Shown here: positions 36,064 through 48,895 of the stretch, piece by piece
Numbering within the stretch: the first letter of the stretch is position 1
How the letters are laid out: each line of letters begins with the position of its first letter
Source of the DNA: Antitrichia curtipendula
Lineage: Eukaryota; Streptophyta; Bryopsida; Hypnales; Leucodontaceae
Length of the DNA: 64,000 bases
Direction: 5' to 3'
NCBI GenBank assembly: GCA_951230915.1
Contig: OX579634.1
Coordinates: 992,001 to 1,056,000 of the forward strand
Notes under the pieces: model-generated
The model's database searches: none
What the model saw: the letters and a program-made list of their open reading frames with translations, nothing else
Told to the model about the DNA's origin: nothing
Made by a program: the position numbers and the translations under genes

Positions 36064-37690
36064 GTTACTCAAAACCACGGAGCTTCTTCTCCTGCAATGA
36101 ATTAATTTTGGGAGAAAGTTGCTTAAATACATTTTCAGTGAATAGTTTTTCCAATCCCTCATTATGGTCTTATTGATTTTTCTAAAGAAGAAGATGCTTA
36201 ATCCACCAATCACCCTTGTAGCTTATAATTTTAGCCATTTCTTTCTATTTATACTTGATGTGAATTTCAGCTACAAAAATGATGTTTTTTGAATTTGAGT
36301 CCAACTAATGAAATAAAGATTATCAAGTGTAGTTTCTACTCCAATTGTAAATTTTGAAAAAATTATAAATTTCAACATGTTATAGCAATATGAACTTTGG
36401 GCCTATAACGATGGTTTGTTGGTTGTCTAGTTTTAGAATGGCACAACAACTTTCGTCTATATTATAATGTTATATACTATAATATACATGTATAGTAAAA
36501 ATTCCAGAGCTTTTTTAGTATATTCTATATTTGTTATGAATTTTTTTTTAATTCTTTAGAAATTCAGATTATTTTCAAAATTTCCCCCACAAATTTGAAA
36601 TTTTTATGCCTTGTAGTAGACATATGACTTTATCTTTGAAAAATAAAAATAAAATTTTTGAACCAATTTTTGCTTTGTATTTAATCCTTAAAGGGTAGGC
36701 CCATGACCACTTATTTCAAGAATCTCATCTAATGATGCTCATGCTTCACCTTACAGCATTGTGCAACAAGAAGCACAATCTAGTACAAATTTTACAATCA
36801 AGGTGAACTTTTTTTATTTAAACTGCGAAGCATACTTAATTTCATGAAAACTAAAGAAAAGAACATTAATGGTAAGGATACTGATCCACCTGTCCAAAAT
36901 CAAACATTATTTTGTCAATCAACCTTAACAATACTTTTCCAAGAGTCAATAGCTTCCTTGTAAGGAAAATTCTCAAGGGATTAGTACTTTTGGCCAAACA
37001 TGCACACAATAAGGAGAATCCTCATTGCAAAGTAGGCCCTTTGAAGGCTCATTTTTATCCCTAATATTGGATCTTTTGAATTGGACTCTTCATAGATATC
37101 CAACGAGTCTCAGTGTCCCTTAACATCTTGTTTCATGTAGTTTTCATAAGATCATAAAGCTTTTACAACTCAATATGTCATTCATTGTTGGGATGGAAGT
37201 ATGAATATACAAATTCAAAAAGACCCTTTAAACAAGAGACCATCAAATAATTAGACATGGAGTCTCAACAATAAGGTTGATCTTGTGGCTAGTGCAACTA
37301 GCATCTAGATTGAATGGAGCCCATTTCTCCCAACTTTGGGCAAGTAATATCCATCTTTGGTAGTTGAAACAAGATAATCCAGTTAGATCCCAAACAAACA
37401 AGGTTAGAAGCAATCTCCTCACAAATCACTCCTCATTTATCCTATCATTATAAGAAACCTACATTTTTGTTAACGTTAGAAAAAAGCAAGACATGTTGCA
37501 CACAACATTTGTATGTCAAGGAGTGTGAGGCCTAAGGCGGTTCACACCTATGGGTTTTGTAAGGTAATGTGTACATGTCAATGTCATGACAATGTCATGT
37601 TGAAATGGACGGTCAAATTTTACAGATCGTCCAAAATAATAGGGGTTTGTTCTTTTGCAACACACCATTAAACATGACTTTGCCACATTG
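36064..37690. other. AT-rich intergenic DNA after IFT122
   Basis: The first few hundred bases should be the IFT122 3' untranslated region. No other gene seen. At 37,449 a lone CATTATAAGAAACC resembles one tip of the MITE at 39,337. Confidence 0.4.
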
Positions 37691-37699
37691 CCACGTATG

Positions 37700-38420
37700 C
37701 TTTATATAAAAATGAATTGGTTAACCATCGTGCTAGCTTGCATGTAGCTTGCCCAGAGCTTGTATGCAAAACTTGAGATGCTTACAGTCTAGCTTAATGA
37801 GGACATCACCTTTCTTCAAGTGAAGTAGGGACAAGCCATCTTCCTACTTGGAAGTCCTCTTATCCTTGTGCTTTTCCAAGTTATTAGCCTTTGGCACCAT
37901 CACAATTCTCTTCCCAGTAATTGTAGTATAACTTTGACACACAACCCTAGTCAAATTGCCATTAGCATCAAATTCTCCCTCTGCCCACATAAACTTATAT
38001 GCCCATACCTCTTGGCACCTCCTTGCTCCTTGTGATGGTCTTGGAAGGAGTCTTCTTCTTTTGTATGGAGATTGCGTTAGCCTTTGTAGCCCCTTTTTTC
38101 TTCTTCTTCCCCATCAAAGGCCCCTCGCCATTATTAGATGCCTCAAGCGTCGGAACGCTTTGATAGTGGCTTCAAACGCACACTAAAATTGCCAAGCACA
38201 TGTGGAAAAGAGAGTGCGACAAGCATGTCTCCAAAATACTTGCCAAGCACAAGTTTGGAAAGAGAGTGCAAAAAGCGTGTCTTCTAGATACGAGTAACCA
38301 CCTCCTCATCGACAACACCATTGACTGCAATCAATGCAATGGCCATGGCACCAAATCTAGGATTTGGCAACAAATATTTGCCTAGACCATTGATGTTATG
38401 GCTAGATTAAAAGGTGTGCA
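37700..38420 (-). pseudogene. Broken transposon-protein remnant
   Basis: On the minus strand a fragment reads WAEGEFDANGNLTRVVCQSY, then TGKRIVMVPKANNLEKHKD and, after a stop, LLHLKKGDVLIK (about 37,990 down to 37,790). An upstream lysine-rich part lies near 38,110-38,020. It has coding-like composition but stops in every frame. The pattern suggests the N-terminal region of a plant transposase, perhaps hAT-like; the family is not certain. Confidence 0.35.
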
Positions 38421-39204
38421 TTTTGAAACTATCGGGGAGTTTTGATTAGGGTGCCATTGCGACACTATAAGCTTGCATTCTAACAATTAATCCCAACAGT
38501 AACAAATGACTCTTCAAAGCAAGACCAATCAATAAAAAATCATTGAAATGAGAATTTGAAAATACAAGAGTAAATAATACAAATTGAAACAAATCAAACA
38601 TTACTTAAATTATAATTACGATGAAAATGGTACCACTCAAGCAATGCCCTATTGCCCTACCTTTGGCATTTCCAATAGCAATCCTAACCACCCCAATCGG
38701 ATCCCATTAAATCCCAAACTCCATTTTTCAATTATAATGAATGCAAGAGACACAACATCTCCAAGATTTTCTTACAACAATAAGGAAGTGGTGCTTCCAA
38801 ATTCAAAAGATGTTGCTCCTACAATTAAAGCGAAGTAGGAGGGGAGTAGTTTTCAAAATAAACAATCATTACAAATTCAAGAAAGAAGCATTGATCTAGT
38901 GATCTCAAGAACCTTGGATAGTAGAAGATAAGGACAACACTACAAGGACAAGGAGAAGTGAATACAAACTGAAGTACATACAAAAAACTTAATACTAAAC
39001 ACCATCGCTATAGAGAGAGACAATAGTGTTAAAGCAAAAAAAATGCAACAACAAACTAAACATTAAGCCTTGCAAAATGGATGGCTTAGATGTGCCCATC
39101 GTACTAAAGATCAATGGCCTAAGGTGCTCTTTTGCTATTAGAACCCTAAACCCTAGAGCATAGATGCTATTGCCAAAGCGGGTGAATAAGCACGTTTGTT
39201 TTGT
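38421..39204. other. Intergenic DNA
   Basis: No supported gene. A plus-strand frame at 38,620-38,838 has proline/asparagine-rich, low-complexity content and no recognisable domain. Confidence 0.35.
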
Positions 39205-39970
39205 TTTGTTTTGTTTGTTTGTTTGATATGCTGAGATCAAAAAAATTGTAAGGCGTTGGGTGATGTTTTCAATACTATTGGAAAGCTTTTTGCAAGGAGG
39301 AGTGCACAAACTTTATTTTGTAGCATTTGGACCTACCACTATAAGAAACTTGTGTTTTAGATAACGGATTTTAGGTGACATTAAATGTAACAACCTATAT
39401 TTTAATATATACAATGACATCCAGTGTAACATCTTAATGTTACATTGAACATTATTGTTGACATTAAAAGTAATCTTGGACATTGAAAAAATCTAATTTC
39501 TTATAGTGTATGATGTAAAAGGTACTAAATTTCAAAGTTTTTATGAATTCAAAAATTAAATTAAATTAAAAAAAAATTTATAGAAAAATTATACCTTTTA
39601 CATGATATGCCCCAATACCACAAAACAAACCCCTGCACTCCTTCATGCATAAAAATGTTGAATTTCAAAAATTTCAAAATTTCAAAATTTTATTTATTTA
39701 TATTTTGGATGTAACAACAACATAGGGCACACTAGACTATACCTTTAATTAGATTGTTTATTTTGTTTGTTTGTTTGATATGTTGATATCTAAAAAAGCA
39801 TGAGGCGTTTAATGGCATTCTTAGTATCGTTGGAAAGCTCTCTGCAAAGAGGGGTGCACAGACTTTGTTTTCTGGTGTTTGGACAGATGGTGTGAAAGTC
39901 ATTGAATTTCAAAGCTTCAATGAATTAAAAAATTAAAAAATTATATTTACTTTTATTTTGGTTGTGGCAA
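39205..39970. repeat. Direct repeat pair about 560 bp apart
   Basis: Copy 1 (39,205-39,600) and copy 2 (39,765-39,960) share GTTTGTTTGTTTGATATG, TTGGAAAGCT, GCAAGAGGGGTGCACAGAC-like and ATTTCAAAG blocks in the same order. Copy 1 is interrupted by the MITE at 39,337-39,508. Confidence 0.7.
39337..39508. mobile_element. CACTATAAGAAA MITE, 172 bp
   Basis: Left tip CACTATAAGAAACTTG, right tip AATTTCTTATAGTG. Flanks TAC (left) and TAT (right) look like a 3-bp duplication with one later change. Copy 2 of the surrounding repeat (TTTGGACAGATGGTGTGAAAG near 39,877) shows the site without the element. The interior repeats GACATT/TAACA words that partly self-pair. Confidence 0.75.
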
Positions 39971-40736
39971 CTTCCAAAAAAATTAGATGACTAAGCGATA
40001 ACCAACATTATAAGAAACTTGCGTTTTAAGTGATGCTTTGTACCTTTTTAAAACAGATTTTAGGTGACATCCATTGCAACAAACCCATGTTTTTATATGA
40101 ACAACATGCCGAAAATAATATAGGTCAAAAAATTAGGGTTAGGTTTGGGGAGCTGCTCCTTGGCCCGAGACAGAAGAACCAAAGCAACGCCATGATTTTC
40201 CTCCAGATGAGTAGTTGAGTACTTTTAATTCGAGACCTCTGGAGAGCCGCATGAACTAAGCTTAGCATTGATGCTCTAGATTATTACCAGTGCTGACATC
40301 GGATGCTTCATGTTGCTGCTGAATTGGCTAGTGAAAGTTTTGCGCTGATCTTAATAATTGCGTGTTTGCATATCGAAATGGATAGCACTATAACAGGCCA
40401 GCGCTCCTGTTGTCTCTGATTCTTGTTTGCAAATCGAGCCGCTACTCTTCAAATTACAATCTTGGCGAATGAATCGCCTTCTTGGTTTTGCTAGGGTTTG
40501 GGTTCTGGGTTTTTAGGGTTTAGGGTTTAGGGTTTAAGGACGAGCGGGAGAGCGGGAGAGCGACGATAGTCTAAACCTAGAGATGAGTTTTTTGAGTGCG
40601 TACAATATTCACGAAAGGATCACATAGCGGCTATGTGACAATGTCTCTGAGCTTCATTCTCGAAGGAGGAATGGTTGGAATCCAGAATTAGGAGTCTATC
40701 AAACTTATTGTGCGTTCGAGTAACTTGTACAGCAAG
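39971..40736 (+). promoter_or_regulatory. Upstream region of the DEG10-like gene with telo-box run
   Basis: At 40,513-40,536 TTTTAGGGTTTAGGGTTTAGGG gives three to four plant telomere-type units, preceded by CTAGGGTTTGGG at 40,491. Telo boxes are common just upstream of plant housekeeping and organelle-protein genes. The leader runs on to ATG 40,737. Near 40,007 a CATTATAAGAAACTTGCG is an orphan tip of the MITE family at 39,337. Confidence 0.55.
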
Positions 40737-43700
40737 ATGAAGTCGGCACCGTTTCGACGGAGTCTGCTTTTGTCCCGAGGTTTGTTTACCTCATATCAAA
40801 CTGCGGGGAAAATAGAGACATGCAGTGCAATTGCATCCAGAATACGGAGTCTTCCATCTTTCTTTAGATCTGGAATTCTCGATAACCTGAGGTCCAATCC
40901 TCGGGATGGTGAAGGCTTGGGTTACGAGAGGACATTGCATTTGTTGACGAATGTGCGCCGGTTGACGACGAGTATTGCGAGTCCCTCTGTCGAGAGAGGT
41001 CGAGCACAAGATCCTTATCTGGCTACTGAAATTGCTTTGGACGCCGTTGTGAAGATCTTTGCTGTTTCCAGTAGCCCAAACTACTTCCTTCCCTGGCAGA
41101 ACAAAGCGCAGCGAGAGGCCACTGGCTCTGGTGAGTGTCCGAAGATTTGATTCTAAAGAACGATCGACCTGGGTTTTTATTGCAGTAAGAATGTGGAATC
41201 ACAATGGTCTCTTTAATTTTATGAAACTATGCTTTCAAAGAGATCTGGTAGCCCTTGAAGTCATGCATTTTTTAGTGTCATTTTCACCTCCTTGTGGAAG
41301 TTATAGTCTATTCCAAAATGCTGTTAAATTTTTTTATTTTACATTTTTTTAATATTGGACATTATTGATTTTTCCTTTGAAATACGACATCGATTATTGA
41401 AGTTCAAACGTTTTTCTTTTTTCTTGACTTTGAATGACGAGGTGAAACTTAGATTAGATTGTTTGGAATAACTTACTTAGGATCATGCATTGGACACTTT
41501 TGCCATTCTAATTGAACAAAACCTCATGAATGTATGGACTGTAGAGATCTGTTGACTTTTGGGAAGCTGCATTTTTCAAATGTTCATATCTCATTTGAAT
41601 TTATTCTTTTCTTGTGATAGGGGTCGCCAGTCTATGAATTGGCAAGAATTCTCACAACGTGGCACTGAGTATGAGTTTTGTGACTTAAGAAGCCCCCATT
41701 GGGCATATAGCGGTTAACAACATGCATCCATTTGGCTCACTTGACCAGGTTTTGATTATGCATTTCAATACTAATATAGTTGCAGTTCGTTACTTGGATC
41801 GTCAAGATCTGATACAAAATGGAGGTGATTTGCAGGGTTTGTGATATCAGGGCGCCGGATTATAACAAACGCGCATGTGGTAGCTGATCAAACACACATG
41901 ATGGTCCGCAAGCATGGGTCGCCCATCAAGTACCATGCGCATATTGAGGCTGTGGGTCATGAGTGCGACTTGGCTGTTTTGCGAGTTCATGACGATGAAT
42001 TTTGGGAAGGAATGTTAGAGCTTGAACTTGGGGAAATCCCGTTCCTCCAAGAGTCTGTCGCGGTTGTTGGATACCCCCAAGGTAAATGAACAAGCAATTA
42101 GTGATACCAACTCTTTAGTGTTTTAATTGAACAGTGGTTTCATGGTTAAGTACTTGCTGATGTATTAAAACGCGGTTGCTTATAATCCGTAAGTGTCTAA
42201 GCTAAAAAAAGAAAGTTTATTTTGCGAGCTAATACGACTTTTAATACATATTTCTATTGTCCAACTATGTAGGGTATGGTTTCCTCTTTTGATGGGAACA
42301 TTTTGTTACCTCTCTTGAAATTTCATGGATGATATTTTTGAGATCCTGTAGATAATTTTGGAAGTTGACACTTTTGGCCCTTTGGGCACTCACGGTTTAA
42401 GGAACTTCTTCAAGACTGCACTTCTCGGAGTATTTCATCATGTTAATGGTGCTACAACAACTTGCTTTGAATCCTGCAGGAGGCGATAACATCTCAGTTA
42501 CCGGAGGCGTTGTGTCTCGAGTTGAGCCAACGCGTTATGTGCATGGGGCTGCACACCTCATGGCCATCCAGATTGATGCTGCCATCAATCCAGGGAACAG
42601 CGGTGGCCCTGCCCTTATGGAGGACAAGGTGGTTGGAGTAGCCTTTCAAAATCTTGCGAACGCAGAAAATATAGGGTCTGTTATTACCTATCCACTAAGT
42701 TTTATTCTGTCTGTACGACTGCTTAGTACGAAAAGGATTGAAGCGTTTTGAAATTTGGAATCTCATCGCAAGATTAAATTCTGGAAGTCTCTCAGATTTT
42801 CTTCTGGTCAGTGATACTCGCAGTTATTGCGATTTGATATTGAAGGCATCATTAATGTTGTTTCAATTATTTTGCAGTTATATTATACCAGTTCCAGTCA
42901 TTAGACACTTTCTGGCGGACGTGGAGGAAACTGGAAGCTACATTGGCTTCTGTTCGCTGGGCGTCACATGCCAGTCGACTGAAAACCTGCAACTACGCGA
43001 GCTTCTCAAGTAAAGACTCCGGAACTTTCTTCAATGTAGAGAAATCTAGCACAAATTGATATGAAACATCCTGTTTATCACTGTTTGCCACGTTTTGAGC
43101 TTCTCTATTCGTTTTCAACCACAGAAAAGAAATCATCACTTCGCCACGCAAGAATAGAGGAATTGAACTCCAGAAAGACACATCAGCATAGTTGTGTTAA
43201 TGCCACGCATTGTTTTCGCTACTGACATATTACCATTGGTGCACTACAGGATGCCCCCTGGTCTGACAGGCGTATTGATTAACAAAATTCACCCTCTCAC
43301 TGATACCAGTCGATGTCTTCAGAGAGATGATGTAATTCTGGCTTTCGATGATATTCCCATCGCCAATGATGGAACAGGTAATAGTTCTAGCCTACTCTAA
43401 ATGCTTTGTTCAAATCCGTTACCTGAATTTCTTCAACTTGCTTCGCATTCCTGTATACTGCATGCCTTTACGTTAGCATCGTTATGAGTTTCTTTGTGCT
43501 ATCGTGAATTTTTTGCATGAAGGTACACCACGGATACTTGGACTGTAACAACCAATTAGTTTCTAAGGCTGGTGAGGGAACCTTCTGAAAAGTTGACGCT
43601 TAGGTGAGGGTGAGCTGACAAGGCTGAAAATTGCAGTGCATTTTCGTAACAGGGAGCGCATCTCTTTTGATCACCTGGTGTCGATGAAGAAGGCTGGTGA

Positions 43701-45238
43701 AACTGCCAAAGTATCCGTTCTGCGAGCCGGGCAAGAACTCCATTTTGACGTCAAGCTGGGCCCTGTATGTAGCACTATCCTTTCTTTATAGATTCTGTCT
43801 CAGTATCTATTTTGGGGTTGGACTGTCAAATCAAATAAATAGGAATTGGCGATCATTGTATATATGCTGAACTGCAGTTTTTACTTGTTATGTAATGAAA
43901 TGGGTCAGAAGATGTCTTTTGAAAGATAAAGAAGCCAGGATCTATGGATGATAATGTATTCTGGACAAAGGAGCGCATATGAGTGACTGGTGGATGTTAG
44001 TAAAAGATGTCAAGGAACCCAAGCTTTCCAATATATCGCACATAATTGGGCAGTCAACATGCCAGTGCAACCATGTATAATGAATTTTCTAGATGAGGAA
44101 GAGGCTTGACATAGTATTGGATGGATCTGAATTCCTCAACGGACAATTTTAATCTGCAATGATACTGTAGATCATAACACAAGATCATAACTCTCATGAT
44201 CAATGCTTTTTTGCAGTTGCGACCTTTGGTGCCTATACATCAATTTGACACGTTACCAAGTTACTTCATCTTTGCTGGCCTTGTATTCACACCCTTGTCT
44301 CAACCCTATTTACAAGAATATGGGGAGGAATGGTACAATACCTCACCACGGCGTCTGTGTGAGAAAGCCTTGTCTGCTTATCCAACCAAGCCTGGACAGC
44401 AACTCGTCATCTTGTCACAAGTGAGGAATTGGTGGCTACTTTAATGTTTTCATGTTTTTTTTCTTAAGAACTGTCTCTGTAAATGAGATGTATTTCTGAG
44501 ATCACTTTTTGTCGAAGAAAACCATTTTAAGCATCGGGTGCATGTACTTGTAATTTCAAGTTCACATCCAAAATGGCATTCTTCTTGTCTTATTCATGAC
44601 TTACTCTGGAGGTCATTTCTCGATGTATGCAATAACTCAGCGTTTGACTTGCAGGTTCTGATGGACGAGATCAATGCTGGCTACGAAAGATTTCATGAAT
44701 TTCAGGTATTTCCCAGACTTGTAACCATCTGGTCAGCGTTATATGCCATGTCAAGAGCTCCAGGATGAATTGAAGTTTGCATGCAATGCTGTATTCTGCC
44801 TTCGCTTCTTTCCTTACTGTTTGATATATGTTGATGGCTTTTATTTGGTGAATGTCAAATCATGACAGTGTCAAATCTTTGGTCTCATAGGTGAACAAAG
44901 TAAACGGAGTTGAAGTCCATAACCTACGGCATCTACGAAAACTTGTAGAAGAATGTAAGGAGACTAGCCTCCGCTTCGATTTGGATGATAGTCGAGTAGT
45001 AGTTCTAGATTTCCGAGCTGCAAGAGAAGCATCCTTAAGAATTTTGCAGCGTCATCGTATCCCGTCCGATACATCTAAAGACCTCCTGGAAGAAGAGGAC
45101 TCTAAAGCAGGCGCTTTCCTGAGTTGGGAGGGCCCTTGGCATAAGGATGAGAACAAGGATTCTGAGGGCATGCCCGTCGAGGAGGGGGAGGTGCCTCAGC
45201 CAGTGAAAGCGTCATCATCGTTATCCAAACAGAATTGA
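40737..45238 (+). CDS. DEG10: DEG10-type serine protease (DegP/HtrA family), probably mitochondrial
   Basis: ATP-independent trypsin-fold protease of the Deg/HtrA family. Nine exons: 40,737-41,130; 41,836-42,081; 42,480-42,675; 42,878-43,009; 43,250-43,377; 43,637-43,764; 44,217-44,420; 44,655-44,705; 44,891-45,238. All introns are GT-AG and the exons join in frame to 608 residues (Arabidopsis DEG10 is about 590). The catalytic triad is visible: His about 145 in TNAHVV, Asp about 176 in HECDLAVL, Ser about 254 in [12 protein letters not shown]-like region follows ([26 protein letters not shown]), then the DEG10-like tail ([33 protein letters not shown]). The first 40 residues ([17 protein letters not shown]) are basic and free of acids, as in mitochondrial presequences. 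The frame opens 9 codons earlier with GTG, so the ATG is preferred. [16 protein letters not shown] just before the protease domain is close to DEG10 as I recall it. Confidence 0.94.
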
Positions 45239-46428
45239 CCAAGTGAGAATCATGCATCCGTTACTGTGGCAGATAATGACAAAAAATACTTGTATATCAA
45301 TTTCAATGTTAGTATGTTTCCCTCAATGTTACATAACCAAAAACTTAAGTTAAATTTAAAAACTTTGCCCATCACAACTTGTTTAACAATTTTGATAGAC
45401 CAATTGCTCTATTGTATGTGCAGGCAAGATGCTGATTGACTTTGAGGTCAGCTAATACAAATATTCAACCATCAGTGATCTACGACATTCATGGGAAAGT
45501 TCTATCGTTGTGTTTATCTTCCATAGCAGGTGGGTCTGCAGATGTGAGAATCTACGAGTCACTTCGGGGCTTACTCTTCTCAATCAGGGACCTCTAAAAT
45601 TAAGGGAAGGCAATTTTGATATTGATTGAGCAGTGGAGGTTTGAGATCCTCCATGATTAATATTGACCATTCTTGATCAAATGAAATAAAGATCGCCAAA
45701 TCAGCTTCACTGTGGTTTGTTTGTGGCATGGAAGACGTGGCTAATAGTCCACTGGTCTTGCATTACTGAATTTCAGGCAAGTGCTGTTGGGCAGATTATC
45801 TCGTCGATGCCGTCCCCCCACAGGGCAGGAGCTGGTAAACCAATCTGCTCTTGAATCGTTGATCAGAAAAAACCTACTTGATGACGTGACGTGGATTGCT
45901 TTGAATCAACATTGGACACAATCTCTTTTCTGTCTAAATCAAGATTCTTTTGTAGTCTCTTCTACCGGTTCTCTTCCGATGTGGCCTTTGCAGTTTCACA
46001 CACTGCTTATCACCTTTGCGGAAGGTAAGTGCACGAAACTTCAACAAGTCCAGATGATAAGCGGGTTATGCTTGCCTAATCAACCATGCAAGAAACCGAC
46101 TACCGGTATTGTTGGTTATTATGTTTTCTTTTGGTATTATTTTATTCCGTGCTTTCTATTGAAGACTATTCTTTGCTTTGAGCTACGTAACACATTTTCA
46201 CCTATTCTGCGACACTGATTTGTTCTAATAGTGCCTGTTACAAAATGAACTTACAAGTGGCTATTGCAGGGGAGGAATATTTTGACCCATTGTATGTGCA
46301 TTGGTGCTATTGGTAAAAATATTCCTCCCTCGTAGAAAGTTACAACTATACTTAAATTCATTTCGTAGCATGTACTAATACGACAAATCTTTGTACCCTG
46401 TATGGGGTTCCTGGTATTTAAAACGTTA
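45239..46428. other. 3' flank of DEG10 and unassigned DNA
   Basis: A plus-strand frame at 45,781-46,218 (from a TTG/GTG-type start, 145 codons) shows no recognisable domain. A CAG acceptor-like site precedes it, so an unrecognised downstream exon cannot be excluded. Confidence 0.3.
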
Positions 46429-46749
46429 TTAAACTAGCACAGAATTATTTGAAATAGAACAAAATACTGCATTTGAGTAAAGTGATTCGAATATGGAAAG
46501 TATTTCCTGATCATTACCCCTATCATAGGTCCCGGGTAAATAGTTCTGAGCTCTGTGCATTAAGTTAATGCAGCCCTGTTCAGAGTCTTCAGCAGCCACG
46601 GACCCAAGAGGCGACTCATAGATATAACTGACTTGTTTTGTGGTACAGTTTTCTGAAGTTTGCCAGACTTGCAGCAATTCGACCATGGGTAGGTTTCCAT
46701 TGGGGAGCTGCAGCTTCAAATAAGTTAGTACGAAGTCTTCCTCTGCCAC
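46429..46749 (-). CDS. Possible coding exon, unknown
   Basis: About 105 open codons on the minus strand with balanced composition (EEDFVLTYLKLQLPNGNLPM, ESPLGSVAAEDSEQGCINLM). It lacks an ATG at the 5' side (first codon GTG), but a GGTGGCAG acceptor-like site is there. It reads like real protein but no family came to mind. Could be an isolated exon of a gene extending right, or a remnant. Confidence 0.3.
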   Translation of the reverse strand: MAEEDFVLTYLKLQLPNGNLPMVELLQVWQTSENCTTKQVSYIYESPLGSVAAEDSEQGCINLMHRAQNYLPGTYDRGNDQEILSIFESLYSNAVFCSISNNSVLV

Positions 46750-47173
46750 CTTTTATGCGACTTAGAGATCATTCAATGTGAGTGTACAGCAGACCCCGGC
46801 ACACTCCCAAATGCAAACCTGGAAGCAGCGGTTTTGCAACTGACCCTTCCAGTTCTTGCCTAAAATGTACAGCATCTATTCAAGGGAGTCTAAGGTCGAT
46901 TTGGAGTACACTTACAGGTTATTAATTTGATGCCTAAAATATGTGTGCCAAAAGAATTTGGAAAGCTCTTTAAACTTTCAACAATATCGACTAGAAACCT
47001 AGATAACCCAATAATAGGAACCATGCTCAAATTCTTGTTTGGGCAGTTTTTGGTATAAAGTAGACTTGCCTATTTCTTCCAACTACTTAATTCCATCACC
47101 CCACCCTATTCTTGGCTCCAATTTTATTACAAAACTCATCTAAATGCATTAATTTTTTGACAAAATTAGTGCA
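46750..47173. other. Intergenic DNA
   Basis: No feature recognised beyond a gradual rise in AT content towards the TTAA-flanked element on the right. Confidence 0.4.
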
Positions 47174-47177
47174 TTAG

Positions 47178-48127
47178 CCCCCAAAGGACCAAGGTGCGTT
47201 TTTTGGCAACATAGCAATTTTGGGCAGCTCACTACAAATGGAATTTTTATTTTTTTTTCTTTGAAATTTTAGCACAGCATTTTTCCAAGGAGTAACTTTA
47301 AGGTCCAACAATTTTCAAAACTTTCGACTACATTGTCAAAAAGTTATTGAATGATATGTAGTTTTCAGTGCTCGGTCAGCAACCCGGGCAGCAAAAAACA
47401 CTTCTTTAAAAAATCGCTTTTTCAAAAACAAAAATTTGAAATTGGTTTTTTGGATTTTGATATACATGTAAAACTTTGAAGCATTCCTTTTTTATTAATG
47501 AGATGAAAGTTATAAGGAGTTTTAGTTGTGGGTAGTATACAAATAGTTATGAAATCACTATTCTAAAATAAACTTTGAAGCCCTTTATTTTATTCAATAT
47601 TTTATATTTTTGAAAAAATATAAAAATATTAGATTCACATTGTTTATTACAATGTTACAACCATTGGGATTGGCATTTTTCATTTCCATAAATAAATGAT
47701 AAACAATTTAGTATTTTGAATCATTCTCTACTTCTTTCTACTTACTATTTTTTTCCTACATGTTGTACAATTCCAAATTATTTGAAAATTTTCAGTCATA
47801 TAGCCAACTTGACTTGAAGAATGAATCCAAAGAGTTACAATCATTTTGGACATTTTTTTATACAAATGTGACCTTTTGAAGTGCAGCTGCCTGGATTTTT
47901 GCAAGGATAAAAAAAAGGACTTTTGTACTCTCAAACACTAATATCTTGCAATCTACATAGTGGAATTTCCTCAAATTTTTTCCACGTCTTCTCAGACCAA
48001 CGTGATACAAGATCCTATGGTTACATTTGTCCAAAAATGTTATTTTTTTCCTAAACTTTGATACGTATATTAGAAATGGTAGTTTTGGAGCGTTTTTGAT
48101 GAAAACATAGTCAAAAACCTTTAGGGG
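47178..48127. mobile_element. TTAA-flanked element, copy B (950 bp)
   Basis: Tips CCCCCAAAGGACC and ACCTTTAGGGG; flanks TTAG (one base off) at 47,174-47,177 and TTAA at 48,128-48,131. Alignable with copy A along its full length, including TTTTGGGCAGCTCACTA, TTCTACTTACTATTTTTTTCC and GAAAACATAGTCAAAAACC. It preserves CTAAAATAAACTTTG at 47,572-47,586, the empty site for the CACTA insertion in copy D. Confidence 0.78.
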
Positions 48128-48509
48128 TTAATGCCAACAAGGGATAATGTGTAAATCCTTGGTTGGCGAATACTTAAGTGCCATGAGATACATAGAAAGG
48201 TGGTTATGGGTTGTTTATGGGTCATTTATGACTCCACTCTATGAACAACTTTTGTAATTTCAAGACAAACTACTTCAACAATTCATGAAAATTTTAAATT
48301 TTAATTGAAAAATTATAATTCCACATGGATTTGGTTTGTAGAAAAAGTGTACACCTTTAAAAAAATATGTACCCTTCTTGGAGTTGGTCCCAAGATATTC
48401 AGATTGCAAATTAGTGTGGTAGCAGGTTTGTCTACCTTAGTTACCTTCATTCTAAAAAATAAAATATTGGTGATTTCAAGATGGCCATTTTAATTGATCA
48501 TCTTATGGA

Positions 48510-48891
48510 ATCCAGAGACTCCATACCTACCTACAAACTGGAATTCCTCAAAACTTTCATCTCATTAATCAAAATGAATGATTCAAAGTTTTTCATGTGT
48601 AAATAAATCTTCAGAAGCAATTTCAAATTTTTATTTAAAAAAATTAGTGATTTTAAAAGAAGTTTTATGAGCTACTTGGACTATCAACCAAGTAACAAAA
48701 ACTACATATTATGCAGTAACTTTTTAACCATGTAGTCAAAAGTTATGAATTTTTTTGGGACGTAAAGCTACTCCTCGGGCATATGTGGTGTGAAAATTTC
48801 AAAGAAAAAAAAGAAAAAACAAACTCCATTTGTAGTGAGTTGCTCAAAATTGCTAAGTTGCAAAAAAAAAAGGTGTTTGGTCCTTTAGGGG
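48510..48891. mobile_element. TTAA-flanked element, copy C, reversed and truncated
   Basis: The right tip GGTCCTTTAGGGG is followed by TTAA at 48,892-48,895. Read on the minus strand it follows copies A and B from the tip through TAGCAATTTTGAGCAACTCA to about 48,510, where similarity ends. It lies about 380 bp from copy B in opposite orientation. Confidence 0.65.
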
Positions 48892-48895
48892 TTAA

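Noticed and set aside
40513..40536. TTTAGGG run as a telomere end
   Set aside because: Only three to four units, directly upstream of an intact gene; a telo box, not a chromosome end.
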